Source: Coenobita brevimanus
Taxonomy: Eukaryota > Arthropoda > Malacostraca > Decapoda > Coenobitidae
Length of the DNA stretch: 64,000 bases
Assembly (NCBI GenBank): GCA_032717465.1
Contig: CM064697.1
Location: 3,111,501-3,175,500, forward strand
Reading direction: 5' to 3'
Shown: positions 51,836 through 64,000 of the stretch, one piece after another
How the letters are laid out: the number at the start of each line of letters is the position of its first letter
Numbering within the stretch: the first letter of the stretch is position 1
Position numbers and translations under genes: made by a program
Notes under the pieces: model-generated
What the model saw: only the letters and a program-made list of their open reading frames with translations
Told to the model about the DNA's origin: nothing
The model's database searches: none

Positions 51836-54764
51836 CCCCCCACCCAGTCTGACTACACAGCATCACATCACTCACCTGTACCTAGTCACACCCAGCCCAA
51901 CCCCGCCCTATCTCGCCGCAGAGTTTCACACGTCTCAGCTTACTCCACTCAGTCTCACCCCATTCCACCTAACAACACAGCCTCACACCCGCCATCCACA
52001 CCTCATCACAGAGCATGACACCTCCCTCATTTCTTTTAAAATATCCATAACCCGTTCCCAATATTGCTACCTTGTTACACGGCGTCACACTCTTAACCTC
52101 ATCCTGCAACACTGCACTCTTCAACGCTTCCTCATCACGCACAGTTCCATCCTCCCTCATCATACATTATTGTCATCCATACCCCCACCACTAAGTATAT
52201 TACTTTTTTTTTTTATTCTTACCGTACCGTACTGTACTCCGCCCCTTCCTCCCTCACTACACAGCAATACGCTTATAATTCATCACTACCGAAACAACCT
52301 TGTCTCAGCCACACGTCATCACACCCCACCCCTATTCTATCCCACCGCGCCCCACCACGTCTTTTTTCAAGGCACAACATCGCACCCAACATCCCCACCC
52401 CTGTCTTGCGACCTTAGTTTGACCTAATGTGTCTCTAACTCATCCGTACTGTACTTTACTTCCTATATTTCCTTGTGAAGAAAGAAGGCAAGTATCCTCC
52501 TGTATGTTTGTTTGCCTTTGCGGTAGTGAGACAGCATATTTTACAAATTCGAGAGAAGAGTGTAGTAACAGTGTGAAAATGGGAGAAGGAGATTTAGATC
52601 AAGTCACAGCTGAGGCAGCTTGTACTTGGGAGATGGAAACTGAGATGTTAGGCAACAAAGGTAATCGAGCAAAATGAATGATTAAGCTGGGGACTAAATT
52701 AAGTGATAAACTGAAGTATTGGCTCCATTTAATCACAAGGTACAAGGTTAAGGAAGGTAACAATGACAGGAGTGTGGGTACTAGGAAAAGATTTCAAACC
52801 TTGGAATATGAAGTGCAGGCTGAACGAAACCTGTATTTTTTGTTGGGGATTTTCTGACTTTGCGTCAGGATAAGGAAATGTGAGCTAAGGAACAAAAGAA
52901 ATCATTTCTTTTATCCTGGGTGTAAGATAGGAAATTTGACTAATAACATTAGTGACAGTCATCACTCATCAATACATCAGAAGTCTTGGTCTTTGTTTCT
53001 GGTGAACACTGAAACTGTGATATCAAGCAAGTTAGTGGAGAGAAGTGCGAGGACTTTATCAAGAAGCTTAGAGGTAGTTGTGGGAAATTACGCCGAAAAA
53101 ATGGCTGTCAGAGTTAGTGGCGAACACTGTCCTATGCCAGTCATCAAGGACATCAACCTGTGGTATTCTTGACCCAGCCCTCGCAACTAATAATGATCTA
53201 ATAACATTCTGTAACTTTGTAAATCTTCTGGCAACAGCACCACAGTGTAATAAGACGATAAAATGCAAGCTGTAAAATAAGTAATTATGGTTTATTAGGT
53301 CATTGCTTCAAAGATACTATTATGAAAACGACATTGCAAAAAATAAATGATGTAAGATACTAGAAATAAACGGTGTGTGATATAGGAAATATTTATCAAT
53401 GAATTGCCTTTATTTTTGGAAACAGCACAGTAGCACACAAAGTATTACCTCGAAAAACAGTTGAAGTAATAGTCTGGAATGTATATAAGCATACTGAAGA
53501 AATGTTCAGTAATAACAGGAAGGTCTTACAGGAAGTTTACGACGGTGGGAAAAATGAGTATGGTAGAATACTTCGGACTACGGTGGTTATGAAAGAAATT
53601 GATCAACAAAATATAGTTACAAGACTGATATAAGAATTTCCAGTGAATCTAAGACAAACCCTAACAACTGTATTCGCTAAGAATGTAGTAATAAAAGCTT
53701 AAGGGGCAACATAGAATCGTCCTCAAAATCACATGAAAGGTAACTCGTGATAACAAGGCAAAAGCGTTAGAACTTCACGAATCACTTTAACTGTGCTATC
53801 ACAACATGACAAAATGTAAATTTAGGCAAAAATGTGTGTTTTTTGAAGATTGGACAATGATCAAACATCGGTAAAAGTAAAAAAAATATATATATTAATA
53901 AAAATGTTGAGAAAGTCGCCAAAATAAGGCAACCGAGCCTGGAATAATGTGTGTTACTTGGTATTATGAGAATGGACCCAACATCTCATTTTCCCTTTAT
54001 TACATATCTTTAATAATTATCAACCGAAAGCTAATTATCCAGTCAATGAAAGTTTGGCAAGTACATCAGCTTTCTTTATTCTTTTCACGGCGATGCTCGA
54101 ATTTAGTTTTTTTTAATCTTTACTAACTCCAGGCAGTTTTAGTCAAGAGAAACCCTGTGGTCAGAATATTAACAATGATCTCTCTAACCCTTTCGTTACA
54201 CTGCCAGAACATAGGTATTTTATTCTCACTAACTCCAGACCTACGCAGCCAAGGGTTAAGGACGGTGATAAGGTACAAACCACATAATACCGCCCAATTA
54301 ACTTATCACTGTCAAATCAATCAGTGTCATTATCTGAACCTTATTTGCTACTAAAGAGTGGGGAGTATTATTATAAGCAGCATACTTAGAGAAAAATCAT
54401 AGCCAAAACTGTCATTTTTCGTAGATAAGTATATAATGTCCTGTAAATTTAGTTAATATCAGTTACACATTCTAGATCTTTCATGACACTCTTTGCGTAG
54501 TTTAACTAGTGTCGCATTAGTTCCGTTTCATGTTTCCAGTATGCGTTGCCAAGTCCAAGAACAAAAGTTGTGTGTGCAGAACTAGCTCCATGTGGAGTAG
54601 GGAGGAGCTGGCCTCTAGTAAAATGCTTGTCATGAACATATATTACCAGGTATTATCTTGAAGCAACATGATGCTGTAGTATTATGTGTGCAACCTGTTA
54701 TCGATAATAGCAAATGGTGCCAGGCACAATAAACCTCGTCCGACAGCAGTTATTTTATTTTCTT
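51836..54764. other. no assigned gene; unassigned open stretches at 52430-53640
   Basis: After C-rich DNA (to 52430) the sequence is less repetitive. Open stretches on the plus strand at 52429-52677, 52936-53172 and about 53410-53630 carry ordinary amino-acid composition (for example 'VEVIVWNVYKHTEEMF'), separated by stops. They could be remnants of a transposon or a dead gene. No domain was recognised and no splice structure supported. 54170-54255 has a fold-back-family-like block. Confidence 0.35.
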
Positions 54765-55125
54765 CCTTTTTCAAGTTATAGTCCGCTGAAAATCCGTGAT
54801 CATGCGTTTGACCTTTTAATGTCACTCAAGGTCAAAGGCCATGGTGCCAAATGAAAGCCCACATGAGACATCCTATATCTTGATAATAGTCAGCATCTCC
54901 ATCTTCAACCAATCTCGAGTGATAGCTCCCTGAATATCCGTGACCTTGAGTTTGACCTTTCAGTACCATTTAAGGTCAAAGGTCATGGTCCCATTTAAAA
55001 GCCCATATGGGACTTCCTATGTGTTGATAATAGTAAATATCTCTATCTTCAATTGGTTTCAAGTTATAGCCCGCTGAAAATCCGTGACCTCTGTTTTGAC
55101 CTTTCATGGTCACTCGATTACCTCC
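54765..55125. repeat. ~145-bp repeat, 2.5 units, carrying DR1-like motifs
   Basis: Units start near 54772, 54917 and 55062 at CAAGTTATAGTCCGCTGAAA or a variant, followed by TCCGTGACC and TTTGACCTTTxAxT, then CTCAAGGTCAAAGGCCATGG. Within each unit TGACCTTT and AAGGTCA are inverted. 54973-54985 is AGGTCAAAGGTCA. Confidence 0.85.
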
Positions 55126-55295
55126 AAAATTTAATCACTACCTTTTGGAACCAGTGCCCACATATCCTGGAAAAGTTTCATGTAATTCCATTCAGCCGTT
55201 TTTCCGTAATGTTGCTAACAAAGAAGCAAAGAAACAAACTCAACCAAAATCAAAACCTAACCGGACTCCGTCCGGGCGAGGTAATAAAATATAGA
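55126..55295 (+). repeat. dispersed MITE-like end, related to 42177-42484
   Basis: CCAAAATTTAATCACTACCT, a CCAGTGCCCACATATCCTGG block, GTAATTCCATTCAGCCGTTT, ACAAAGAAACAAAC and the terminal GGGCGAGGTAATAAA. It is joined directly to the 145-bp repeat, so both may belong to one composite element starting near 54765. Confidence 0.55.
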
Positions 55296-56999
<1,704 letters not shown>

Positions 57000-57410
57000 T
57001 CCGTCTCTTATCCATCCCACTACGCTTTCTCTTCATCCATCCCGCTACATCCTTCCCTCATCCATCCCATTACACCTTAACCTTATCCATCCCATTACAC
57101 CCTCTCCAACACTCACCCATCCCTCATCCATCCCACTACACCCTCCCCAACACCCACCCACCTCTCATCCATCCCACTACACCCTCTCCGACACTCACCC
57201 ACCCCTCATCCATCCCACTACACCCTCCCCAACACTCATCCACCCCTCATCCACCCCACAACACCCTCCCTAACACCCACAAACCTCTCATCCATCCACA
57301 ACACCCTCCCTAACACCCACAAACCTCTCATCCATCCCACAACACCCTCCCTAACACCCACCCACCCCTCATCCATCGCACTGCATCCTCTCGCACACCC
57401 ACCTTCCCCC
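57000..57410. repeat. ~41-48-bp minisatellite, about 9 units
   Basis: The core CTCATCCATCCCACTACACC is followed by CTCCCCAACACCCACC-type spacer. The right units are shorter and more regular. Confidence 0.88.
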
Positions 57411-57638
57411 TCCATGTCACCCCGCCACGCCCCCTCCGCGCGGCACAAAAACCGGACAGTTGTATCGCGGGACCGTTCAGGATTCGGAAGAGGATACAGC
57501 GTTGCGACAGCCCGGGAAAAACTAGTGCGGTCAGTGGGTGGGGGGAGGAAGTGGTGCGGGGGGAGGAGTGAGGCAGGGAGGGAGTGAATCGAGGATAGAA
57601 GGTTAGAAATTCGTGGCTAAATATACTGTACACGTTGG

Positions 57639-57645
<7 letters not shown>
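57411..57645. other. GC-richer patch, nothing recognised
   Basis: CpG-containing, less repetitive DNA (for example CCTCCGCGCGGCAC near 57430). No gene could be supported. Confidence 0.35.

Positions 57646-57711
<66 letters not shown>
57646..57711. repeat. (CA)n microsatellite
   Basis: About 33 CA dinucleotides. Confidence 0.96.
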
Positions 57712-57718
<7 letters not shown>

Positions 57719-57954
57719 ATGCCGGGGGTATAGAAATAAGGAAGGAAAAACACTCATCCCAAACATTTATAACAAACAAGTAACCATACAGCTATACTTT
57801 AACACTATTCTTTCCTTTCACCCACTGTACCTTCTTGATCAAACCTCATCTCTTCCCACTGACCACCGTGTTAAAAAAAATAAATAAATGGCGGAGCGTG
57901 GGAACAAAGGGAAGTACAGTGACGGTGTGGGTGAGGGCGGGAAATGGGGGAAAT

Positions 57955-58215
57955 ATAGTGAAAAAACTCTCAATTTATCACCACCAACAACACCATAACG
58001 AAACACTCATCAGCCTCACCATCAGCAACATAACAAGGAAAAAAAAACTCTCATTCTCGTCATCAACAACATAAGAGAACCACAACTCAACCTCAACACA
58101 AACAACATAAAATCAACCTCAGCACCACCAATAGTAACATAAAGAAAAACTGAATCTCAACATCAACAACAACGTAAAAAAAAAAATCCTCAACACCAGC
58201 AACATAACGAGGAAA
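57955..58215. repeat. ~45-bp degenerate repeat, about five units
   Basis: The core CTCA-CATCA-CAACAACATAA plus A-run spacer recurs near 57968, 58008, 58050, 58090 and 58155. Confidence 0.65.
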
Positions 58216-58329
58216 TGAACGCCAATACTAACAGTAATATGCAACCTTCTCCACACAGCAATACTCTAATTATTTTCTGTTTCACCATCTATACCTCCTC
58301 TTCCCATTTAACACCCTTTAAAGAAAAAG

Positions 58330-58560
58330 CGAGGTTAGGGGACGGGGAAAAGTGAGGCGGGGGCGAAGGGCAAGGGTAGGGGCAAGTTGAACCAGGGTAG
58401 CGGACAGGGGGAAGTACAGCGAAGGTGTGAGGTGAGGGTGGGGGGAAATATCGCTTGGCTGGGGAGCGGGAAGGGGGAGGTGCGTGAGATGTGGGGAGGG
58501 GGAACGGGTGTATGGGGACTTTTGGAGGGATGGGTGAGCTGGGACGACATTTGCAGCGAG
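58330..58560. repeat. G-rich degenerate repeat
   Basis: The stretch GGGGGAAGTACAGCGAAGGT...GGGGGGAAATAT (58407-58452) resembles 57903-57955 (GGGAAGTACAGTGACGGTGT...GGGGGAAATATAG). The rest is G-rich and degenerate. Confidence 0.6.
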
Positions 58561-58699
58561 GGGGAAATACAGAAGATTGGGATTTCAACCTCCTTTCCAT
58601 CCTGCCCATTCATCCGTGCACCCCGCCTGTTCTCTCGCTCAGCCTGTACAACCAGCTTTTTCACCTGCTCAGAATACGCACCTTAGGCAGTTTCATCCG

Positions 58700-59775
58700 T
58701 TAAACTCAATAATCCTTGATTCAAAAAGCATCCATATCATTCATTCACCCTTACACATCCACCCATATAGCCATCGAGTCATCCATTTTTACTCGCCCTC
58801 TCAAATATTCACCCACCCAGACCCTCATTCGTCCTCACTCACCTACTCATACATTTAATTACTCATTCAGCCACTCTACTACTCAACACAGTAACTCATC
58901 TGCGTCTAAATTCACTTCATCATTCATCCATCTTTACTCATCTACCCATTCATCCGCCATCCACCCTTGTTCTCATGCCTATACTTCGAATTCTTAATCT
59001 ACTCATTCATCCCCATCCACAAATTCATCCACTCACTTTCCCTTATTCACCTACCCCACCAATTACACTTATCCACCTACTTATACATTAAACCCTTACC
59101 CACTTATCCACCGTCGTCCACATATTCATTCACCGGATCATCCACCGACCCACTTACACATCCGTCCTCATTCATCTGCCTTTATCCATCCATCAACTCA
59201 CCAACCCAACCACTCTTATCCACCCACTCACTCACCCTACCAACCACCCTTTATCTTTCATCCCTCACCCACCCTTCCACTCTTATCCATCGACATGCAT
59301 ATCCACTTATTCGTCCATCCATGTACCCACCCTCATCCACCCAACCAACCACCCTCTTTCTTTCATCCTCTTGCTCACCCATCCACCCTTGTCCATAGAC
59401 ATACACATCCACTTTTTCGTCCCCACGCTCACCAACCCTCATCCACCCACCTACACATCCACCCTCATCCATCAGTCCGGCCATGTATGCACCTCTCCTC
59501 CTCATCCATCAACCCACCCATGTATTCACCTCTCCACCTTGTCCATCCTACTACGCACCCTCCTTCATCCATCCACCTTAGTCCACCAAGCCACCCATTC
59601 ATGCACCTCTCCGTCTCATCCATCCACCTTCATCCACCAACCCACCCATGCATTCACCTCTCCAGTCTCATCCATCCACCTACACATCCACCAACCCACC
59701 CATTCATTCACCTCTCATCCTCATCCATCCACCTACACACTCTCCTTCCTCCATCCACACATCCACACATCTCAA
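58700..59775. repeat. CATC/CACC-rich minisatellite region
   Basis: Degenerate words CCACCCTCATCCATCCACC, CATTCATCC and ACACATCCACC dominate, becoming more regular from 59270 on (units ~60 bp with CCTCATCCATCCACCTACAC). The >140-residue frames on the plus strand are His/Pro/Ser/Thr-rich repeat reads. Confidence 0.8.
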
Positions 59776-60006
59776 GCATGGACAATGAGAGATGACGTGT
59801 CGCAGTTCTAACAGTGTGGTTTTCTTATAGCCATTTTCTCCTGACATTTGAAGCCAGAAAACGAAGGTACCTCTATTATCTGAGGGAAAAAAACAAGAAA
59901 CTGTTGTGACGTTTGAGAGAAATATTGTTGCAGTTGTTGATTGTAACTTCGGGTCTGCATACCAAGATGTCAGTTTTTTGTCATTCTGAGCTTAGCTGTA
60001 TATTGA

Positions 60007-60007
<1 letters not shown>

Positions 60008-60082
<75 letters not shown>
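60008..60082. repeat. compound (GT)n(GA)n microsatellite
   Basis: About 26 GT followed by about 11 GA. Confidence 0.96.
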
Positions 60083-60083
<1 letters not shown>

Positions 60084-60204
60084 CCACCACCATCAACAGC
60101 AACAGTTACAACTGAGGGGCACTCAGTGGAGCGCATCTCTCCGACAAAGGCAACGTAATTTCCAAACCACTCTTCATAATGGGGTAGGGTTTCTCATTAT
60201 TGAT

Positions 60205-60375
60205 TAGGGTTTCGCAAACGTGTTTTCCGGATCTAGAATCTAAAATACGATCCGGATTGGTCCCAGAAGTTAATCGAGAGACCATCAAATTTGGTCCGAA
60301 TCCCTCTTTTAGTTTTTGAGTAATCCTGCTGACAGACAAACAAACAATCAGACAAACAGGGTTGAAAACATACTC
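60205..60375 (+). repeat. dispersed MITE-like repeat, related to 42177-42484
   Basis: GATCCGGATTGGTCCCAGAA, ATCAAATTTGGTCCGAAT, TTTTTGAGTAATCCTGCTGA and CAGACAAACAAACAATCAGA, as in the MITE-like repeats at 42 and 55 kb. Borders are not defined. Confidence 0.55.
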
Positions 60376-60389
60376 TCCTTGTCAGAGAG

Positions 60390-60505
60390 AACAACAACAG
60401 TAACAACAACAACAACAACAACAGCGACAACAACAACAATGATAACAGTAATAATAATAATAATATAATTAATTAATTAATAATAATAATAATAATAATA
60501 ATAAT
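60390..60505. repeat. (CAA)n and (TAA)n triplet repeats
   Basis: Two adjacent interrupted triplet arrays. Confidence 0.9.
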
Positions 60506-60529
60506 TAGTAATCTCTTGGTTAACACGTT

Positions 60530-61025
60530 TACAACAATAGCTTTTACACTAAATTATTGCTACCAGCAGACAATTTAATTCAGCTCAATGATAAGGAAAC
60601 ATCTAAAAAAAAAAAAAAAAAACTTCAGTATCAAACGTTCTCCTGCTGTAAGCTGAATAAAATCGGCTGGTAATAGTTAAACATAAATAAATAAATAACT
60701 GAGAAAACAAATGAATAAATAAATAAATAAAAAGACGTGCCCGAGTTAAATGAATTATGTGAGCAGCCTTGCAGTTGATAACATACATTCCACGGGAGTT
60801 TCTAGAATGGATACAATGACATACCTCCTAGCACTAACCCCTTCAGGCACACCACGTCATTTATGATCTATTTTTACTACCTCAAACAAATCTCATCCAA
60901 CTTGGAGGAAGCCTGTATTAGTGGTGGGATCAAAATCAATCTCCAGGAAACTTTTCCGTGCCCTGAAGGATTCCCCAGAGCCAAATATAATCGTCAGGTG
61001 GCGGCAAGAAAGATGTGAAAAGTAC
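60530..61025. repeat. decayed fold-back MITE-family copies
   Basis: 60550-60685: TTGCTACCAGCAGACAATTT...TGCTGTAAGCTGAATAAAATCG. 60836-61025: ACCCCTTCAGGCA...CCTGAAGGATTCC...AATATAATCGTCAGGTGGCG. Both show the outer AACCCCTTCAG and inner ATAAAATCG words of the 3558-3753 element. Confidence 0.5.
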
Positions 61026-61926
61026 GTTCTCGTGTTGGATTAATGACAAGCACGATGATAAAGTAATCAGCGTTATAGCTTGTAAGTAATTCGGTAATTG
61101 AGTTAGTAGTTTATGTTCTGTTTAATTAGATGTGTTATCAGTGACAAGCAATAAATGACTGTAATTAAGAATGATAATGTTAGTAATCTTACAGTTGAAT
61201 TTTATGATACTTAAGCGAATAGGAGAGTATTATAATACTGATAGTTCAACTTGACAACATCTACTTGATGACGCACAAATATATAACATCGATGAATAGC
61301 GAGAGTCAAGTGAAATGATACTAATCTAATAATACAAAACTGGTACATGATTACTCTGTTAATTCATACACCATACTGTGTGATATACTACTGAATGGCA
61401 GTCAGTGAACATCAGTGACATGATTATACAAAACAAATGTTATTCAGACCTTACAGGGCCCTAAACATCTGGCTGGTGGAGGACATAATGTGAATTTTTC
61501 CTGCTTTTTACAGTACCTATGTTCATTGACTGTTTATCAGATTTACGATGTATGGTGCTGAGCTGTTCTTGCACCTGTACGTAAGAGTTCTGCTGGGTGC
61601 TACATTATTGTGGTGTTTACTGGCTGAGAATGAAGGAGGGGGATCTAGGGGGTGGAAGGAGCAGTGACGATGGTATGTGAGGGCTTCAACACCAAACCTT
61701 GCGATGTGTTATTTGTGCAGGTCAGCCGAGTTGGTAATGATGGGTGTGGTTAAGGCGTCCTGGTTGGCTGTGTATGATTGTGGATAATTCTGCATGCGAT
61801 TTTCTTCAACTTCTTCTAATACCTGTAGGATCGCTAGGCTGGACAAGCTAAGCATGGCTGGTAAGTATCTCACTCTCACTTCACAAGTAGCAACACTACT
61901 GTATAACCTAACTAACACCATTTTGT

Positions 61927-61930
<4 letters not shown>
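61026..61930. other. no gene or recognised repeat
   Basis: Apparently single-copy AT-rich DNA. The 91-residue minus-strand frame at 61709-61984 has no domain. Confidence 0.35.

Positions 61931-61961
<31 letters not shown>
61931..61961. repeat. (CT)n microsatellite
   Basis: About 15 CT dinucleotides. Confidence 0.95.
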
Positions 61962-61965
<4 letters not shown>

Positions 61966-62356
61966 ATTCAATACACCTTTGCACAACAACAATTCCCTAG
62001 AACCACCTCACTACAGATCCCAAGCATCCAATCTCTTCCTCGAACCAGCTGTGTACCGGGAGGCTGGGCGGGGCTGGATATAATGAAGACATGCTATTGC
62101 CTAAGGATAAGGGGATTTGGGGGGTTTGGATTGCAGCAACTCTGGAGGAGGATGTGGTACCGGGTGATAAGAGAATACAGATACATACATAGATATGTAG
62201 GTGTGCAGGTAGATGGATCAATGAATGGATGGGCTGAGACATACGGTAAGTGGGTAAGTAGGTAGAAGGACAGACGCACAGACAGACAGTTGTAGATATA
62301 AATAAACAGATTTAGAGGCAGGGAATTAGGTAGGTAATAAGAAAACAGAAGCGTTG

Positions 62357-62360
<4 letters not shown>

Positions 62361-62433
<73 letters not shown>

Positions 62434-62470
62434 GTGTGTGTGTGTGTGTGTAGAGAGAGAGAGGGGGGGG
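62361..62470. repeat. compound (AT)n(GT)n(GA)nG microsatellite
   Basis: About 35 AT, 10 GT and 5 GA, then 8-9 G. Confidence 0.95.
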
Positions 62471-62640
62471 GATAAACTGACCACATGAGAAATGAAATTA
62501 GAGACAGTAAATACTTTCGTATATTGCTATCCTCAGAGTCACTGTGTCTGAAGATGTAATATGAAAAAGTACTTACTATTTTCATTTCTCTTGTGGTCTG
62601 CTTGCATACATTTCTTCACTGTGAACTGAAGTTTCTGCAC

Positions 62641-62705
62641 AGATAGATAGATATAGATTGATAGATAGATAGATGGATGGATGGATAAATAGATAGATAC
62701 ATTTA
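62641..62705. repeat. (GATA)n-type microsatellite
   Basis: Interrupted GATA/GATG tetranucleotides. Confidence 0.9.
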
Positions 62706-63267
62706 GGTAGCTAACTCGATAAACAGAGATATAAACAGGTAGAGGGATATATAATAGGAGAAAGAGGTATCGGGAGAGATGGGTGGGTCGGTAGGCTATC
62801 ACCTTGCCTTTAGCATATTAATTGCTGTCATTGGGTACGTTTTACAGTGAGCCAGAGGGTTCTCTTAAAAATTATACAAGCTGTTGTTGATTATTATTAG
62901 TATCATTATTATCATTGTTATTATGATGATGATGATGATGATTTGCAAGACTTACTACACTAATGATAGGATTTAGCAACCCATTTTAACCCGGTCGTGT
63001 GTTGAATGAGCTTAATCACCACATTTCAACGTTTCCATGATTGACTCTTTATTTTTTGCGTTCCCTAATGACTATGGTGGGAAGAGGGGTCGTGGCTGGG
63101 TCGTTAATGACTTGGTTGAAGGTCGTAGTGGCCCCTCTCTCTCTCTCTCTCTCCCCATAAATAGAAATGAATAGCGTGAAGGTCAAGGTAAGGAAGGGAG
63201 GAAGAGAGTAATCAGGAAAAGAATGAAAAGGCATGAGTTATTGACGAATGCTGGGAGAGGAAAAAAC

Positions 63268-63552
63268 AAGATGGATAGATAGATAAATAGATAGATAGAT
63301 TGATAGATAGAGATACCCGGATAGATAGAAAATTTATGTAGATAGACAGAGGGCTAGACTGATACAGAAATAGATGCTCAGACAGACAGACAGTGAGACA
63401 GATAGACAGGCTACACAGACAGAGGTTCAAGCAAACAAAGACCGATAGAAAAATGGATAGACAGGTAGACAGACGGACGGAAAGACAGACAGACACATAG
63501 ATAGATGGATAGACACACACATACAAACATAGATAGATAGGCAGAGAGATAG
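63268..63552. repeat. GATA/GACA compound tetranucleotide region
   Basis: Interrupted (GATA)n followed by (GACA)n-like stretches with AGACAGACAGACAG cores. Confidence 0.88.
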
Positions 63553-63599
63553 ATTATGAGGATAACGTAGCGGAAACGATAAACAGTAAAGAAATATTA

Positions 63600-64000
63600 A
63601 TGAGGAACTGTGGGAAGAGAATGGAGAAAAAAAATAAGAAGTGGAGAGAGGTAAAAGTGAAGGGAAGGAAAGTATGGATGGATGGAAGGAGCGAGCTAGG
63701 GGTATGGAGGGAATGAGGAATGAGGTAGTGAAGGAGAGGGATGGAGAGGAGGGGGGGAATGGGAGGGATGGAAAGGTCAGAGGGATGGAGAAGTTAAGAG
63801 AGGTGGAGCAAGGGAGAAAAGGGGGACATGATTATACTGTGGAGAGGGAAGGGAAGGCAGGAGTGAGGGCAGGGGAATCGAAGCAGGGAAGATAGAGAGA
63901 GAGAGAGAATAAGCTGGAAGAATAGGAAATTGTTTAGTGATATCCAAGGGGGTAGTGGCAGAGGGAAGGATGAGGCAGGTGGGCCCATACCCTCACTACC
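63600..64000. repeat. purine-rich degenerate repeat to window end
   Basis: GGAGAGG/GGATGGA-like words on the plus strand and a (GA)n run near 63896-63908. No gene. The feature may continue past the window. Confidence 0.6.

Noticed and set aside
52429..53640. Multi-exon host gene
   Set aside because: Open stretches are short, broken by stops, without supportable splice sites or domains.
59000..59811. Pro/His/Ser-rich proteins of 143-166 residues
   Set aside because: Frames from CATC/CACC minisatellite sequence, overlapping in several frames.

Overview
The window looks like intergenic or accessory DNA from a repeat-rich arthropod genome, most probably a decapod crustacean such as a crab. The evidence is indirect: very long CA/GT, AT, GA and GATA microsatellites, many short decayed non-LTR retrotransposon ends, a Ty1/copia-like RNase H fragment of the kind known as GalEa in crustaceans, and a SINE family that shares its 3' end with a resident LINE. 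I found no convincing host protein-coding gene, no intact tRNA gene and nothing bacterial or viral. Nearly all long open frames are by-products of tandem repeats or belong to broken transposable elements.

Layout. 0-7 kb: a Jockey/CR1-like LINE end, an RTE-like LINE 3' end whose C-terminal coding segment has been tandemly amplified and is interrupted by a terminal-inverted-repeat (TIR) element, a run of fold-back sequences (3.56-4.48 kb), and two large minisatellites (4.56-7.01 kb). 7-20 kb: pieces of a second RTE-like family with an (ATT)n tail, a three-unit array (8.54-10.44 kb) carrying two retroposon insertions, and a SINE copy whose 5' end is the 3' half of 5S rRNA, flanked by a 12-bp target duplication (15.10-15.31 kb). 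20-36 kb: the densest transposon block, with the most complete RTE-like LINE (29.47-32.45 kb, endonuclease plus reverse transcriptase, several frameshifts), a Jockey/CR1-like LINE with poly(A), a copia end, a TTAA-flanked piggyBac-like insertion inside a LINE tail, and a LINE nested inside another LINE in the opposite orientation. 36-48 kb: a 1.07-kb PIF/Harbinger-like element with TTA duplications, two head-to-head copies of a third RTE-like family (one with a 39-bp in-frame minisatellite beside the polymerase box), and further SINE and LINE ends. 48-64 kb: mainly tandem repeats and simple sequence, with a few TIR-like dispersed repeats and one ~145-bp repeat carrying a perfect DR1 nuclear-receptor half-site pair.

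How the parts relate. One LINE family (called RTE-A here, 3' end GGCCACCCC...CTGGCAATAGATAGATA) appears at least twelve times, mostly 5'-truncated. A SINE family ends in the same sequence and was probably mobilised by that LINE's machinery. Target duplications, nested insertions and empty sites in neighbouring repeat units give a partial relative chronology. Family names are inferences from motifs read by eye; no database comparison was possible.
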